Assembly: GCF_009938225.1 (NCBI RefSeq)
Contig: NZ_AP019657.1
Coordinates: forward strand, 124,001 to 188,000
From: Vibrio ponticus
GTDB lineage: Bacteria; Pseudomonadota; Gammaproteobacteria; Enterobacterales; Vibrionaceae
Reading direction: 5' to 3'
Length of the DNA stretch: 64,000 nucleotides
The notes beneath the pieces are model-generated. The model saw only the letters and a list, made by a program, of their open reading frames with translations, had not been told where the DNA came from and did not search any database. How positions within the stretch are numbered: position 1 is the first letter of the stretch; every line of letters begins with the position of its first letter. Of the stretch, positions 45,628 to 55,265 are shown piece after piece. Both the position numbers and the translations under genes were made by a program.

Positions 45628-47253
45628 ATGAAAGAAAAAAACTCTATTTGGAAAGCCAGTAGTGGGTCTTTAGCCCTGCTACTGGTTTTGCCTATTTTTG
45701 CGATATTTTTTACAGCTATCGGTGAAACCGATCAGCTGTTTTCTCATTTAATGTCAACCGTTCTGCCGACTTACACCTTTAATACGGTGGCACTTGCGGC
45801 GGGCGTAATGTTGCTGTCTCTAGTCTTTGGCATTCCTTCAGCTTGGCTGATGGCAATGTGCCGTTTGCCAAGTGAGCGTATTTTGCAATGGGCTCTGGTC
45901 TTGCCGCTCGCCATGCCTGCTTATATTGTCGGTTATATCTTCACCGATTGGTTTGACTTTGCCGGTCCAATCCAGATTGCTTTACGTGATTTAATGGGGT
46001 GGCAAGCGGGTGACTACTGGTTCCCTGACATTCGAACGTTAGGCGGCGCGATCGTTGTTTTGGCGCTGGTGCTGTACCCTTACGTATATCTTTTATGCCG
46101 CGCTGCCTTTATGGAGCAAAACGTCTCTTTGCTGCAATCTGCCCGCCTGTTGAAGTGTTCCCCGTGGGAAAGTTTTTATCGTATTTCTCTACCGTTAGTG
46201 CGCCCTGCCATTGCAGTCGGCTTGTCATTGGTGGCGATGGAAACCATCGGAGACTTTGGCACTGTGAGCTACTTTGCCGTCAATACGTTAACTACTGCGG
46301 TTTACGATACTTGGCTTGGCTATTCGAGTTTGACTGCAGCAGCGAAAATCTCTGCCATCATGCTGGTCTTTGTGATCTTATTGCTCTCAACCGAACGCTA
46401 TAGCCGCCGTAAGCAGAAATTATTTCAAAACCAGTTTAGTAGCCGTGAAGACTTTCGTTATGAGTTAACGGGATGGAAAAAATGGTTCGCACTAGTATGG
46501 TGCTGGGGTTTGGTCTCGGTTGCCTTTATCTTTCCGCTGGGGCAATTGCTTATCTACGCCTATAAGTACTTCGCGCAGAGTTGGACAGCGGAGTTCCAGC
46601 AATACGCTATCAATAGCTTGTATGTGTCATTAAGCGCCGCCGTGATTGCGGTATTGATTGCCTTGGTGGTGAATTTCTATCAACGCCTCTCTGCTAAGCG
46701 TACCGCGGTTGCCTTTATGCGTTTTTCATCGCTTGGTTATGCTGTACCAGGCACCGTTTTGGCGATTGGTGTGATGGTGCCTGTGCTGTTTATGGATCAT
46801 TTGGTCAATGATATTGCCAAAGCAATGGAGTGGGGACGTCCAGGGCTGATTTTCTCAGGCTCGATGTTTGCGATTATTTTTGCTCTCGTGGTGCGCTTTT
46901 CTGCAGTTGCGATTGGCAGTATCGAAAGTAGTCTGAGTAAAGTTTCGCCATCGCTGGATATGGCGTCACGTACGATGGGGTGCAACTCCAATCAAATGTT
47001 GCGCCGAGTGCATCTACCTCTGATCCGTCGTGGTGCACTGATCGCGGGTCTATTGGTCTTTATTGAGTCTATGAAGGAGCTCAACGCTTCTTTGTTGCTG
47101 CGTCCATTTAACTTTGAGACACTGGCGACTTACGTTTATAACTTTGCTTCTGATGAGCACCTTGAGCTTGCAGCAATGCCTGCTGTTTTACTGGTCCTAG
47201 TTGGATTGGTGCCTTTGGTGTTGGTCAACCGTTCTTTAGAGCAGGTACATTGA
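45628..47253 (+). CDS. fbpB: Fe(III) ABC transporter permease FbpB
   Basis: Inner-membrane permease of 541 aa, a fused two-module protein with about 12 membrane spans. Each half ends with an EAA-type loop (about 170-200, LKCSPWESFYRISLPLVRPA; about 450-480, GCNSNQMLRRVHLPLIRRG) that contacts the ATPase. It follows fbpA by 95 bases with no terminator in between and overlaps fbpC by one base. Confidence 0.93.
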   Translation: MKEKNSIWKASSGSLALLLVLPIFAIFFTAIGETDQLFSHLMSTVLPTYTFNTVALAAGVMLLSLVFGIPSAWLMAMCRLPSERILQWALVLPLAMPAYIVGYIFTDWFDFAGPIQIALRDLMGWQAGDYWFPDIRTLGGAIVVLALVLYPYVYLLCRAAFMEQNVSLLQSARLLKCSPWESFYRISLPLVRPAIAVGLSLVAMETIGDFGTVSYFAVNTLTTAVYDTWLGYSSLTAAAKISAIMLVFVILLLSTERYSRRKQKLFQNQFSSREDFRYELTGWKKWFALVWCWGLVSVAFIFPLGQLLIYAYKYFAQSWTAEFQQYAINSLYVSLSAAVIAVLIALVVNFYQRLSAKRTAVAFMRFSSLGYAVPGTVLAIGVMVPVLFMDHLVNDIAKAMEWGRPGLIFSGSMFAIIFALVVRFSAVAIGSIESSLSKVSPSLDMASRTMGCNSNQMLRRVHLPLIRRGALIAGLLVFIESMKELNASLLLRPFNFETLATYVYNFASDEHLELAAMPAVLLVLVGLVPLVLVNRSLEQVH

Positions 47254-48284
47254 TGAGCTGTGCACTTTCTATAAATAATCTGACCTGCAAATATGATCAG
47301 CAGACGACCATTTTAAAAGAGCTTTCTTTGCAAGTAGAGCAAGGTGAGATCATTTGTCTGTTGGGGGCAAGTGGTTGTGGTAAAACTACTTTGCTAAAAG
47401 CGATCGCGGGTTTATTACCGCTTAGTTCTGGTTCAATGACGCTTAACGGCATGACCATCGATGATGGTGAAAACTGGATGCCGCCAGAGCAGCGTAATAT
47501 CGGCATGATTTTTCAAGATTATGCGCTATTCCCTCACTTGACCGTCGAGCAAAACGTGGCGTTTGGCTTACGAGAGTTGAGTGCTGCGGAGCAGAAAGCG
47601 AAAGTAACCGAGATGCTCGAGTTAGTCCATTTAGAGCAGTATGGTGAGCGCTATCCTCATCAACTGTCGGGTGGTCAGCAGCAGCGTGTTGCGATAGCTC
47701 GTTCGTTGGCTTACAAGCCAGATTTACTGCTGTTAGATGAGCCGTTTTCCAATATCGACACGCAGGTTCGGCATGAGCTGATTGGTGAAATTCGTAAAAT
47801 TTTCAAACAACAAGGCGTGACCGCAATCTTCGTAACGCACAGCCGTGAAGAGGCGTTTGCCTTTGCCGATAAGATGGCAGTAATGAATCACGGTGTGATT
47901 GAACAGTACGGGACCGCGAGTGAGCTCTATTACCAGCCATCAAGTAAGTTTGTTGCTGATTTCTTGGGTGGTGGCAGTTACTTAAGTGCCAAACGTATTT
48001 CAGAAACGGAGTTTGATACGGAGCTTGGTGTCATTGAAGCAACCGCGCAGCAGCCAATTGAGTTGGATGGCGTATGTGAATTATTGCTAAGACCTCAGCA
48101 TGTACAAATTAATGCCGCTGAAGAAAGTGGCGTTAAGGTAACAGAACAGCAGTTTATGGGTGACCATTGCCGCTATGTCATTAGTGCCAATGGGCACAAA
48201 CTGTTTGCTAGCTCTTCAGAAGCGCTAGAGATTGGTCAAATGGTGTCAGTTAAGGTGGAAACACAAGGCGTGTTAGCCTTTTAA
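47253..48284 (+). CDS. fbpC: Fe(III) ABC transporter ATPase FbpC
   Basis: ATPase of the ferric transporter, 343 aa. Walker A GASGCGKTT, Q-loop MIFQDYALFPHL, signature LSGGQQQRVAIARSL, Walker B LLLLDEPFSNID and switch His in VTHSREEA; a C-terminal TOBE-like domain (about 240-340) follows. ATG 47253 overlaps the fbpB stop (TGATG), giving coupled translation. The stop lies only 10 bases from that of a convergent gene, and the operon's terminator lies inside that gene. Confidence 0.93.
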   Translation: MSCALSINNLTCKYDQQTTILKELSLQVEQGEIICLLGASGCGKTTLLKAIAGLLPLSSGSMTLNGMTIDDGENWMPPEQRNIGMIFQDYALFPHLTVEQNVAFGLRELSAAEQKAKVTEMLELVHLEQYGERYPHQLSGGQQQRVAIARSLAYKPDLLLLDEPFSNIDTQVRHELIGEIRKIFKQQGVTAIFVTHSREEAFAFADKMAVMNHGVIEQYGTASELYYQPSSKFVADFLGGGSYLSAKRISETEFDTELGVIEATAQQPIELDGVCELLLRPQHVQINAAEESGVKVTEQQFMGDHCRYVISANGHKLFASSSEALEIGQMVSVKVETQGVLAF

Positions 48285-48294
48285 GCGAGTTATT

Positions 48295-48570
48295 CTACAG
48301 AGAAATACGCTGCCCACCATTGAGATAAGTAGTGCAGGCGACACGCAATAACGAGGTGAAGTTACCCACTTCACCTCGTTTTTCGATCACTTCTTGATAA
48401 ATGCGGGTAAGAAATTCGGCAACGCTGATGTTTGCTTCGGTCGCGATATCATCAATCACTTTCCAAAATACCGCTTCCAGTCGTACACTGGTGACGACTC
48501 CATCAATACGCACAGATTTGGTTTTAAGCTCAAACAATTCCACTTCTGTCCCAGAATAAATCTCACACAT
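48295..48570 (-). CDS. Ribbon-helix-helix domain protein
   Basis: Small protein of 91 aa of the RHH_4 type: TKSVRIDGVVTSVRLEAVFW forms the ribbon and first helix, ISVAEFLTRIYQEV the second helix, and the conserved ending GEVGNFTSLLRVACTTYL is present. Such proteins are predicted DNA binders, target unknown. It converges on fbpC. Codons for KRGEVGNFTSL coincide with a perfect 13-bp inverted repeat that acts as the fbpABC terminator on the other strand. Confidence 0.8.
   Translation of the reverse strand: MCEIYSGTEVELFELKTKSVRIDGVVTSVRLEAVFWKVIDDIATEANISVAEFLTRIYQEVIEKRGEVGNFTSLLRVACTTYLNGGQRISL
48350..48383 (+). terminator. fbpABC terminator inside the RHH gene
   Basis: AACGAGGTGAAGT (48350-48362), loop TACCC, ACTTCACCTCGTT (48368-48380), then TTT. 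Perfect 13-bp stem, 66 bases after the fbpC stop and within the coding sequence of the opposite-strand gene. Confidence 0.85.
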
Positions 48571-48663
48571 CTCGCTTTACCATACCGATTAACTCACACT
48601 AATCAGAATACTGGTTTATATAGAAAACGCAGTACGCCTTTAGTCTTATCATAAAGTATAAGG

Positions 48664-49227
48664 TTACTGAGTAAGTTGCTGATTAAATTGAGACAACCAC
48701 GCAGGATGTGCCGGCCAAGCTGGCGCGGTAACAAACTGTCCGGATGTGATGGCTTGATCCATGGCGAGATCAACATAATTGGCACCAGCTAGCACCACTT
48801 CAGGTGCGCAGGCAGGATAAGCAGAAATATTTTCACCCTCTATAACTTTAGCGGCAGTGAGTAATTGAGCTCCGTGACAGATAGCCGCGATGGGCTTGGC
48901 ATCATGATAGAAAGCTTGAACTAAGCTAATCACCTGAGCGTTAAGTCTTAAGTATTCAGGGGCACGACCACCAGGGATAAGTAGGGCATCGTAGTGAGTT
49001 GAATGCACCGTTTCAAAACTTTCATTGAGGGTAAAGTTATGACCGACTTTCTCGGTATAAGTCTGATCACCTTCAAAGTCATGGATAGCGGTTTTAATGT
49101 GTTCACCTTTCTGCTTATCAGGACAGACAACGCTAACTTGATGCCCAAGCATTGAGAGCGCTTGGAATGGCACCATCAGTTCGTAGTCTTCAACAAAATC
49201 GCCAGCGATGATTAGTACTTTTGCCAT
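48664..49227 (-). CDS. DJ-1/PfpI-family protein
   Basis: 187 aa, class I glutamine amidotransferase-like fold of the DJ-1/PfpI superfamily. Nucleophile-elbow cysteine in AAICHGAQLL (about residue 117) and an early acidic residue in DFVEDYELMVP, as in the YhbO/PfpI group. These proteins are variously described as chaperones, glyoxalases or deglycases; the reaction here is unknown. Monocistronic by context: 93 bases from the RHH gene and divergent from nothing close. Confidence 0.85.
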   Translation of the reverse strand: MAKVLIIAGDFVEDYELMVPFQALSMLGHQVSVVCPDKQKGEHIKTAIHDFEGDQTYTEKVGHNFTLNESFETVHSTHYDALLIPGGRAPEYLRLNAQVISLVQAFYHDAKPIAAICHGAQLLTAAKVIEGENISAYPACAPEVVLAGANYVDLAMDQAITSGQFVTAPAWPAHPAWLSQFNQQLTQ

Positions 49228-49303
49228 GAGAGCTTCTCCTATCGTTATTGGAGAAGTTAATTTAACAACTGTTTTACATTTGTGGGTAATAACCGATTAC
49301 TAC

Positions 49304-49331
49304 AAAGAAAAAGCCCAGCAAAATGCTGGGC
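49304..49331 (-). terminator. Terminator of the chitin oligosaccharide operon
   Basis: On the minus strand GCCCAGCA-TTT-TGCTGGGC followed by TTTTTCTTT, 40 bases after the stop of the last gene (49372). Confidence 0.9.
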
Positions 49332-49371
49332 AAAGGCTCTCTCGCTATAGGGGCTTAAGAGGCTTGGTAAA

Positions 49372-50784
49372 TTACAGTTGTAGAAAATTTTTCACTTGCT
49401 GAACGACTCTTTCTGCAGTTGGTTTATCAGCCATCTCAGCAAAGATCCTTAGTAGTGGCTCAGTACCAGAGAAGCGCGCAATGACCCAACCGCCGTTCTT
49501 AAAGTACACTTTTGCGCCATCTTCGTAGCTGACTTTTTCAATTTCAAACTCAAATTCAGGCAGCTGTTTCTCTACATAAATTTTGTCGTATAGAGATTGT
49601 TTTGCCGCAGCTTTGAATTTGCAATCGCCTTCTGCAGTATAGGCATAACCGTATTTGCTGTAGATTTCATCCAGTAGTTCGGAAAGCTTTTTCCCGGTCA
49701 CGGAGATCATTTCAACCAATAGGCTTGAAGCGAATACGCCATCCTTGCCTTTGATGTGACCACGAATGGTTAAACCACCCGAACTTTCACCACCGATCAG
49801 TGAATCGTCGGTTTCCATTTGTGAGCTGATATGCTTAAAGCCTACCGGAACCTCAAAGCTCTTTTCACCATGGTCTGCGGCGATTTTGTCGAGCAGGTGT
49901 GTGGTGGCAATGTTACGTACCACAGAGCCTTTCCAGCCTTTGTACTCAAGCAAGTAGTAATAGAGTAGGATCAATACTTCGTTCGGATGAATGAAGTTGC
50001 CTTTTTCATCGATGATGCCAAGACGGTCAGCATCGCCATCGGTACCGATACCAATATCGTAACCTTCGTGCGCCACAAGGTGCATCAAACGGTATAGCGT
50101 CGCCGCGCTTGGTGATGGCATCAAACCACCAAAATCCGGGTTTTTACCATCGTGAATCACATCCACTTCACAGCGACCATTGATTAGAACGGTTTGTAGA
50201 GCATTCTTTGCCACACCAAACATAGGGTCGATCAACACGCGTAGATTGGCTTTTTTGATCGCTTCGATGTCGATAAAATTAATAATTGAATCAACGAATT
50301 CGTTCATTGGATTGATGATGTCGATAACCTTGTCATCAACCGCTTGTTCAAATTCCACGCTTTTGACATCAGTTTGCGTCAATGTCGCGATTTGCGTTTC
50401 GATCTTCTGAGTGATCACCTCATCAGCATCACGACCACCTTCGATAAACACCTTGATGCCGTTGTAATCAGCAGGGTTGTGTGAAGCGGTAATACACGCT
50501 GAGTAGGCACAGTTCATCTCTTTGGCTTTAAACATCACAATCGGTGTTGGGACGAACTTGTCGATAAAGCTTACTTTAATATTGTTTGCGGCTAACACTT
50601 CTGCAAACCAGCGTCCGGCTTTATCGGAAAGAAAACGGCGGTCATAACCAATCACAAAGCCACGATCGGCTACTTGCTCATTATTAATGATATTGGCAAC
50701 CGCTTGAGCTACGAGACAGACGTTATCCTTAGTAAACTCTTCACCAATAAAGGCGCGCCAGCCACCTGTACCAAATTGGATCAT
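49372..50784 (-). CDS. Phosphohexomutase of the chitin operon (GlcNAc-1-P to GlcNAc-6-P)
   Basis: 470 aa alpha-D-phosphohexomutase: phosphoserine-loop ITASHNPADYNG (the expected active residue is Ser in TASHNP), metal-binding GTDGDADRLG, sugar-binding GGESSGGL and a C-terminal phosphate-binding RFSGTEPLLR. As last gene of the operon it would turn GlcNAc-1-P from chitobiose phosphorylase into GlcNAc-6-P, the role proposed for its V. cholerae counterpart. It is not GlmM of wall synthesis by length and context. A terminator-like hairpin lies between it and the phosphorylase gene, so its level may be lower. Confidence 0.88.
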   Translation of the reverse strand: MIQFGTGGWRAFIGEEFTKDNVCLVAQAVANIINNEQVADRGFVIGYDRRFLSDKAGRWFAEVLAANNIKVSFIDKFVPTPIVMFKAKEMNCAYSACITASHNPADYNGIKVFIEGGRDADEVITQKIETQIATLTQTDVKSVEFEQAVDDKVIDIINPMNEFVDSIINFIDIEAIKKANLRVLIDPMFGVAKNALQTVLINGRCEVDVIHDGKNPDFGGLMPSPSAATLYRLMHLVAHEGYDIGIGTDGDADRLGIIDEKGNFIHPNEVLILLYYYLLEYKGWKGSVVRNIATTHLLDKIAADHGEKSFEVPVGFKHISSQMETDDSLIGGESSGGLTIRGHIKGKDGVFASSLLVEMISVTGKKLSELLDEIYSKYGYAYTAEGDCKFKAAAKQSLYDKIYVEKQLPEFEFEIEKVSYEDGAKVYFKNGGWVIARFSGTEPLLRIFAEMADKPTAERVVQQVKNFLQL

Positions 50785-50799
50785 GGGATATTCCTTAGA

Positions 50800-50828
50800 A
50801 AAAGAGGGCAGCCAATAACCAGCTGCCC
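50800..50828 (-). terminator. Terminator-like hairpin between chitobiose phosphorylase and mutase genes
   Basis: On the minus strand GGGCAGC-N9-GCTGCCC then TCTTTTTC. A 7-bp stem with a T tract inside the operon, a probable partial terminator. Confidence 0.65.
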
Positions 50829-50835
50829 ATAGGGT

Positions 50836-53244
50836 TTAACCTAGAGTTACGATAACTTCGTTTACAGAGCCTTCGGCTTGAACTGGTACAGATGCCCCAT
50901 TTACCACTTCACCGTTAACTGTAATCGACTTAACGCCTTTGCTTACTGAGTCTGGGTTTACAACTTTGATGTTGTAAGTGGCACCCAACCATTGGCGAGT
51001 CACTTCAAAACCTGGCCAGTTAGTTGGGATACATGGATCGATAGTGAGACCATCAAAGCCTGTACGCACACCTAGAATAAAGTTAGTGACTGCGAAGTAC
51101 GCCCAGCCAGATGTACCGGTCAACCATGGGTGGTTGGCACGACCATGATCTTGGTGATCGCGACCCATGATGAACTGCACGTACGAGTATGGTTCTGCAA
51201 TACGTTTTTCGATCATGTCGTTTTGGTTGTATGGGTTTAATGCATCGTAGAACTTCATCGCTCGATCACCGCGACCCAATTTCGCTTCAGCTACCCATGC
51301 CCATGGGTTTGGATGTGAGAAGATTGCGCCATTCTCTTTTACGCCTTGGTAAACACGAGTCACGAAGCCGATGTCATCGTTTGGTGTGGCGAATGATGGC
51401 GAGTTTAGGTGCAGACCGTATTCAGAGAATAGGTTCTCGTCGACCGCATCCATCGCTTTTTCACCGCGTTCTTGCGATACCGCACCAGATAGAACCGCAA
51501 GTGTGTTTGATTCAAGGTGTACACGGCCTTCTGCTTGTTGTGCTGTACCGATTTTGTCGCCATTCTTGGTTAGACCACGGATGTACCAGCCACCTTCGTC
51601 GTCCCAAAGGTGCGTTTCACACGCTTCGCGAACATTGGCTGCCATAATGGTGTACTTTTCGACGTCTGCATCTTTACCTAGGTATTTTGCGAGATCAATG
51701 AACTCTTGCAGTGCCCAGAAGTGTAGGAAGGACACCATTGATGATTCACCACCACCTAGGTTTAGACAGTCATTCCAGTCAGCGCGCAGACCTTTACAAA
51801 TACCAGTTTGACCTACGTATTCAGCTGAGAAGTCGAGTGCCGCTTTCATGTGGTCATACACGCTAGCATCACCACCATCAGCGTAAGGGATCACTTCGTC
51901 AAAGAAGCTATGCTCGCCCGTTTCCATCACGTATTTACAGATAGTTGGTACTAGCCATAGGTGGTCATCCGAACAAGTATCTTCAATACCGTGGATCTTG
52001 TCTTCATCAGAAGGTGTTGGAACAACGGTTGGAGATTTCGATGGTTTAACATCGGCTTTTTCTGGATCGAACCAATCTGGATCAAATAGGTGTAGACCGT
52101 AACCCGCTTTTACCTGACCGCGTAGCAGGTCAACGATACGCTTGCGAGTCATTTTCGGGTTCGCGTGAGGGACAGAGATCGCGTCTTGCGCCGTATCGCG
52201 GTAACCAAGACCGGTACGACCACCTACCTCGATGAATGAAGCAAAACGAGACCACACCACACATGTTTCTGCTTGGTATAGTGTCCAAGCGTTGATCATA
52301 GTGTCTAGACCTTGGTTTGGTGATTTCACTTGGAACTTGCCACAACGTTCATCCCAGTGAGCTTTGATGCCTGCGAAGGCGTTATCGACTTCAGCCAAAT
52401 CTTGGTACTTAGCGCGTAGACGCTCACCGTTGCCTTTACCGATACCTAGGATGTAAGCAAAGCGAACTTCTTCACCTGGTTGGATGGTGAATTGCTTGTG
52501 TAGCGAGCCGCAGTGGTTGTAACAGGTTTGCGCGGTGTTGAAGCACTTACCTTGCTCAACCGCAAGTGGATTAGCTTCGTCACGGTATAGACCTAGGAAG
52601 CTGTCACGTTGACCGTCGTATGAATCTGGATCAAACGTTGACGCTAGGTAGTAGAAACCTTCGAAATCATTAGTGTTGTAGTACAGATCGTACTCAATCA
52701 CGCCATCTTTGTAAGCCGTGCCAGCAGAGTAGAGAGACATCTGATGGTTTTGATTGTCAGATTGAATATGGCTGAAAGAGAATTCTACGAATGAGAATGC
52801 GCTAATCGTGCGTGGCTTATCTGAGGTGTTTTTGATCACCACATCCCAAACTTCAGCGTCTTCACCTTTTGGTACGAATAGCGTTTTAGTTGCTTCGATA
52901 CCATTGTAGTCACATTTAAATTTCGAGTATGACAAACCATGACGAACTTCGTAGCTTGCTTCATCAAGGCTTTTTGCTACAGGTTGCCATGAAATTGACC
53001 AGTAATCACCAGTCTCGTCATCACGTAGGTAAACATAATGTCCTGGGCGATCAAATGTCGCATTCGGGCGGAATTTGGTTACGCGGTTGTACTCAGGAGA
53101 GTTGTAGAAAGAGTAACCGCCAGCATTGTGCGAAATTACCGTACAGAATTTTTCTGTACCAAGGTAGTTGGTCCATGGTGCTGGGACATCTGGGCGTGTG
53201 ATGACATATTCACGATTGTCATTATCGAAATAGCCGTAGTTCAT
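50836..53244 (-). CDS. chbP: N,N'-diacetylchitobiose phosphorylase (GH94)
   Basis: Cleaves (GlcNAc)2 with phosphate to GlcNAc-1-P and GlcNAc in the cytoplasm, saving ATP. 802 aa, the length of characterised Vibrio enzymes. Beta-sandwich N-terminal domain, helical linker and (alpha/alpha)6 barrel are covered. The general acid is Asp492 in ADWNDCLN, at the same number reported for the Vibrio proteolyticus enzyme. No signal peptide. Flanked by GH20 hexosaminidase and the mutase, which handle its substrate and product. Confidence 0.95.
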   Translation of the reverse strand: MNYGYFDNDNREYVITRPDVPAPWTNYLGTEKFCTVISHNAGGYSFYNSPEYNRVTKFRPNATFDRPGHYVYLRDDETGDYWSISWQPVAKSLDEASYEVRHGLSYSKFKCDYNGIEATKTLFVPKGEDAEVWDVVIKNTSDKPRTISAFSFVEFSFSHIQSDNQNHQMSLYSAGTAYKDGVIEYDLYYNTNDFEGFYYLASTFDPDSYDGQRDSFLGLYRDEANPLAVEQGKCFNTAQTCYNHCGSLHKQFTIQPGEEVRFAYILGIGKGNGERLRAKYQDLAEVDNAFAGIKAHWDERCGKFQVKSPNQGLDTMINAWTLYQAETCVVWSRFASFIEVGGRTGLGYRDTAQDAISVPHANPKMTRKRIVDLLRGQVKAGYGLHLFDPDWFDPEKADVKPSKSPTVVPTPSDEDKIHGIEDTCSDDHLWLVPTICKYVMETGEHSFFDEVIPYADGGDASVYDHMKAALDFSAEYVGQTGICKGLRADWNDCLNLGGGESSMVSFLHFWALQEFIDLAKYLGKDADVEKYTIMAANVREACETHLWDDEGGWYIRGLTKNGDKIGTAQQAEGRVHLESNTLAVLSGAVSQERGEKAMDAVDENLFSEYGLHLNSPSFATPNDDIGFVTRVYQGVKENGAIFSHPNPWAWVAEAKLGRGDRAMKFYDALNPYNQNDMIEKRIAEPYSYVQFIMGRDHQDHGRANHPWLTGTSGWAYFAVTNFILGVRTGFDGLTIDPCIPTNWPGFEVTRQWLGATYNIKVVNPDSVSKGVKSITVNGEVVNGASVPVQAEGSVNEVIVTLG

Positions 53245-53333
53245 CTTAATTTCCTTTTTACCAAGCCACTCTTAGGTGGTTAAAATTTAAAGCTAGTGAA
53301 AACGTCTAACAGTCAATGAGAACTGATTAGTGG

Positions 53334-55253
53334 TTATTTGGTTTGCCACGGTTGGCGGTATTTAACATCTTGTCTATCGAGCAGCGTTAAATGTCCTTTT
53401 AAACGTGATAAATAATCGTGCCAATCGCGCTGAGATTTATCCGTCCAACACGCCTCTGCGAGTGCAGTGATGCGAGGGAAAATCATGTAATCCATCCGTT
53501 GTTGGTGAGTCACAATTTCACACCACAGCGCGCATTGAATACCAAGAATGCGTTTGCGAATCGGATCGGTATCCGGTACTTCTTTTAATGGCTCATAACG
53601 ATAGGCAATTTCTAATGGAATGGTACTTGCCCAATCGACACCGGGCTCATCTGGTGAGTAATCTTGTGCCATATCGAGATAGGTGTATTGCGCCGGTTGT
53701 AAGATCACGTCAAAGCCTTGGCTAGCACAGTTGAGTGCCGCTTCTTCGCTTAGCCAAGAATAGATAATGGTGTCTTTACTCACTTTGTTGCCATGCTGGG
53801 CTTCTTCCCAACCGACCATTCGTTTACCTAGCGCTTTGAGGCGTTTTTCCGCAAAACGCAGTAGGTGACCTTGCAACTCTTTAGCGCTGTGGTAACCGTT
53901 TTCTTCCATTAGTGCTTGGCAACTTGGGCTGTTTACCCATACGCCATCAGGTACTTCATCCGCCCCAATATGCACCCATGGAGAAGGGAAAAGTTCAGCG
54001 ACTTCCGTGAGAACCGTATCGAGAAACTCATAGGTTCCAGCCAGAGCTGGCGACAGAACATTGTCGTTGTAGTGCTGGATACTGCGGTATTGAGAGCGAT
54101 CTTCATCATCGATCAGCAGATGAGGCAATGACTTAATCGCTGCACGGCAATGACCAGGAATATCGATCTCTGGAATAACGGTAATTCCTCGCTCAGCCGC
54201 AAAGCTGACGACATCTCGAATCTCTTCTTGAGTGTAAAAGCCCTGATATACTTGGTTCAAAGTACTAAATTGTGGTTCAAGCTGTGTACCTGAACCACGC
54301 TTGGACCCAATCTCAGTCAATTGAGGGTAGGCTTTTATTTCAACTCGCCAACCTTCGTCATCCGTCAGGTGCCAATGGAAATGGTTAAACTTATAGTGAG
54401 CCAAGTGATTGATAAGACGCTTTACTCGCTCAACTGGATGGAAATGACGCGCGCAGTCGAGCATCATGCCACGATAACGAAAGCGTGGCGTATCAGAAAT
54501 TTGTACATACGGCACTTGTAACGTATTGGCTTGTTCGGTCACTTGAATCAATTGCAATAAGGTTGCACTGGCATGGACAAAACCTGCTGCGGACCCCGAC
54601 TCCAAGCGAATACCATTGGCACTAACAGTCAGGTTATATTCACCCTCATCAAGTGTCGGGTTGTCGCGAAAGAGAATATCGCTATGACCAATGGGATTGG
54701 TCTTAAATTGGTACAGGTCATCCAATTCAAGTTGCAACCATTGCGCTGCGTTTTCTGCGCGCGTGGATTGCAAAGTGATTTGGCTATTTGGTGACAGTAA
54801 GTAATGCCCCTCTAGCTGGGTACATTGATTCGGCTTAGGGATAATAGCTAACCGATTGCTCTCAACCTGCGGCACTTCTGAACGTTCACGATATGGCGAA
54901 GCTAAAGCAATTGGCGTGACAACAACAGGGTGCGTCAGTTGACCATTTTGCTCAACAACTAAGGCGTCTTTGAAACCATCGGTATAGTAACGCAGCGGCG
55001 CTGTATTGATGCTGAACTCGCAGTAGTAATGCTGGTTTGCTTTAAGGATCGAGATCTCTGGTGTAACGGTACAAAAACTACCGACTTGCTTAATTGTGCC
55101 ACAAGTAAAACTGTCCGGCAGAATGTAGCGGTCGATAATAAACTGCAATTTCCAATCGATAAGATCTTGATCGGAAAGATTGTGTAGGGTTACGCCAAAG
55201 CGGCAAAACTGTTTTTGCTCAGACAATACAGTGAGATCAATTCGGTAGCTCAT
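53334..55253 (-). CDS. Cytoplasmic beta-N-acetylhexosaminidase (GH20)
   Basis: Releases GlcNAc from the non-reducing end of imported chitin oligosaccharides. 639 aa: an N-terminal beta-sandwich-type domain (about 1-120), a GH20b domain (about 135-250) and the catalytic barrel from about 255. The substrate-assisted pair is Asp432-Glu433 in HIGADEVPDG; the barrel motifs RGMMLDCARHF and HWHLTDDEGWR are intact. No signal peptide, so it acts inside the cell, as expected for a protein encoded with an oligosaccharide importer. Preceded by the kinase gene 12 bases upstream. Confidence 0.93.
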   Translation of the reverse strand: MSYRIDLTVLSEQKQFCRFGVTLHNLSDQDLIDWKLQFIIDRYILPDSFTCGTIKQVGSFCTVTPEISILKANQHYYCEFSINTAPLRYYTDGFKDALVVEQNGQLTHPVVVTPIALASPYRERSEVPQVESNRLAIIPKPNQCTQLEGHYLLSPNSQITLQSTRAENAAQWLQLELDDLYQFKTNPIGHSDILFRDNPTLDEGEYNLTVSANGIRLESGSAAGFVHASATLLQLIQVTEQANTLQVPYVQISDTPRFRYRGMMLDCARHFHPVERVKRLINHLAHYKFNHFHWHLTDDEGWRVEIKAYPQLTEIGSKRGSGTQLEPQFSTLNQVYQGFYTQEEIRDVVSFAAERGITVIPEIDIPGHCRAAIKSLPHLLIDDEDRSQYRSIQHYNDNVLSPALAGTYEFLDTVLTEVAELFPSPWVHIGADEVPDGVWVNSPSCQALMEENGYHSAKELQGHLLRFAEKRLKALGKRMVGWEEAQHGNKVSKDTIIYSWLSEEAALNCASQGFDVILQPAQYTYLDMAQDYSPDEPGVDWASTIPLEIAYRYEPLKEVPDTDPIRKRILGIQCALWCEIVTHQQRMDYMIFPRITALAEACWTDKSQRDWHDYLSRLKGHLTLLDRQDVKYRQPWQTK

Positions 55254-55265
55254 AAATACAAATCC

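Noticed and set aside
51189..51811. Open frames antisense to chbP (about 150 codons)
   Set aside because: Shadow frames of a highly conserved gene, with no independent features.
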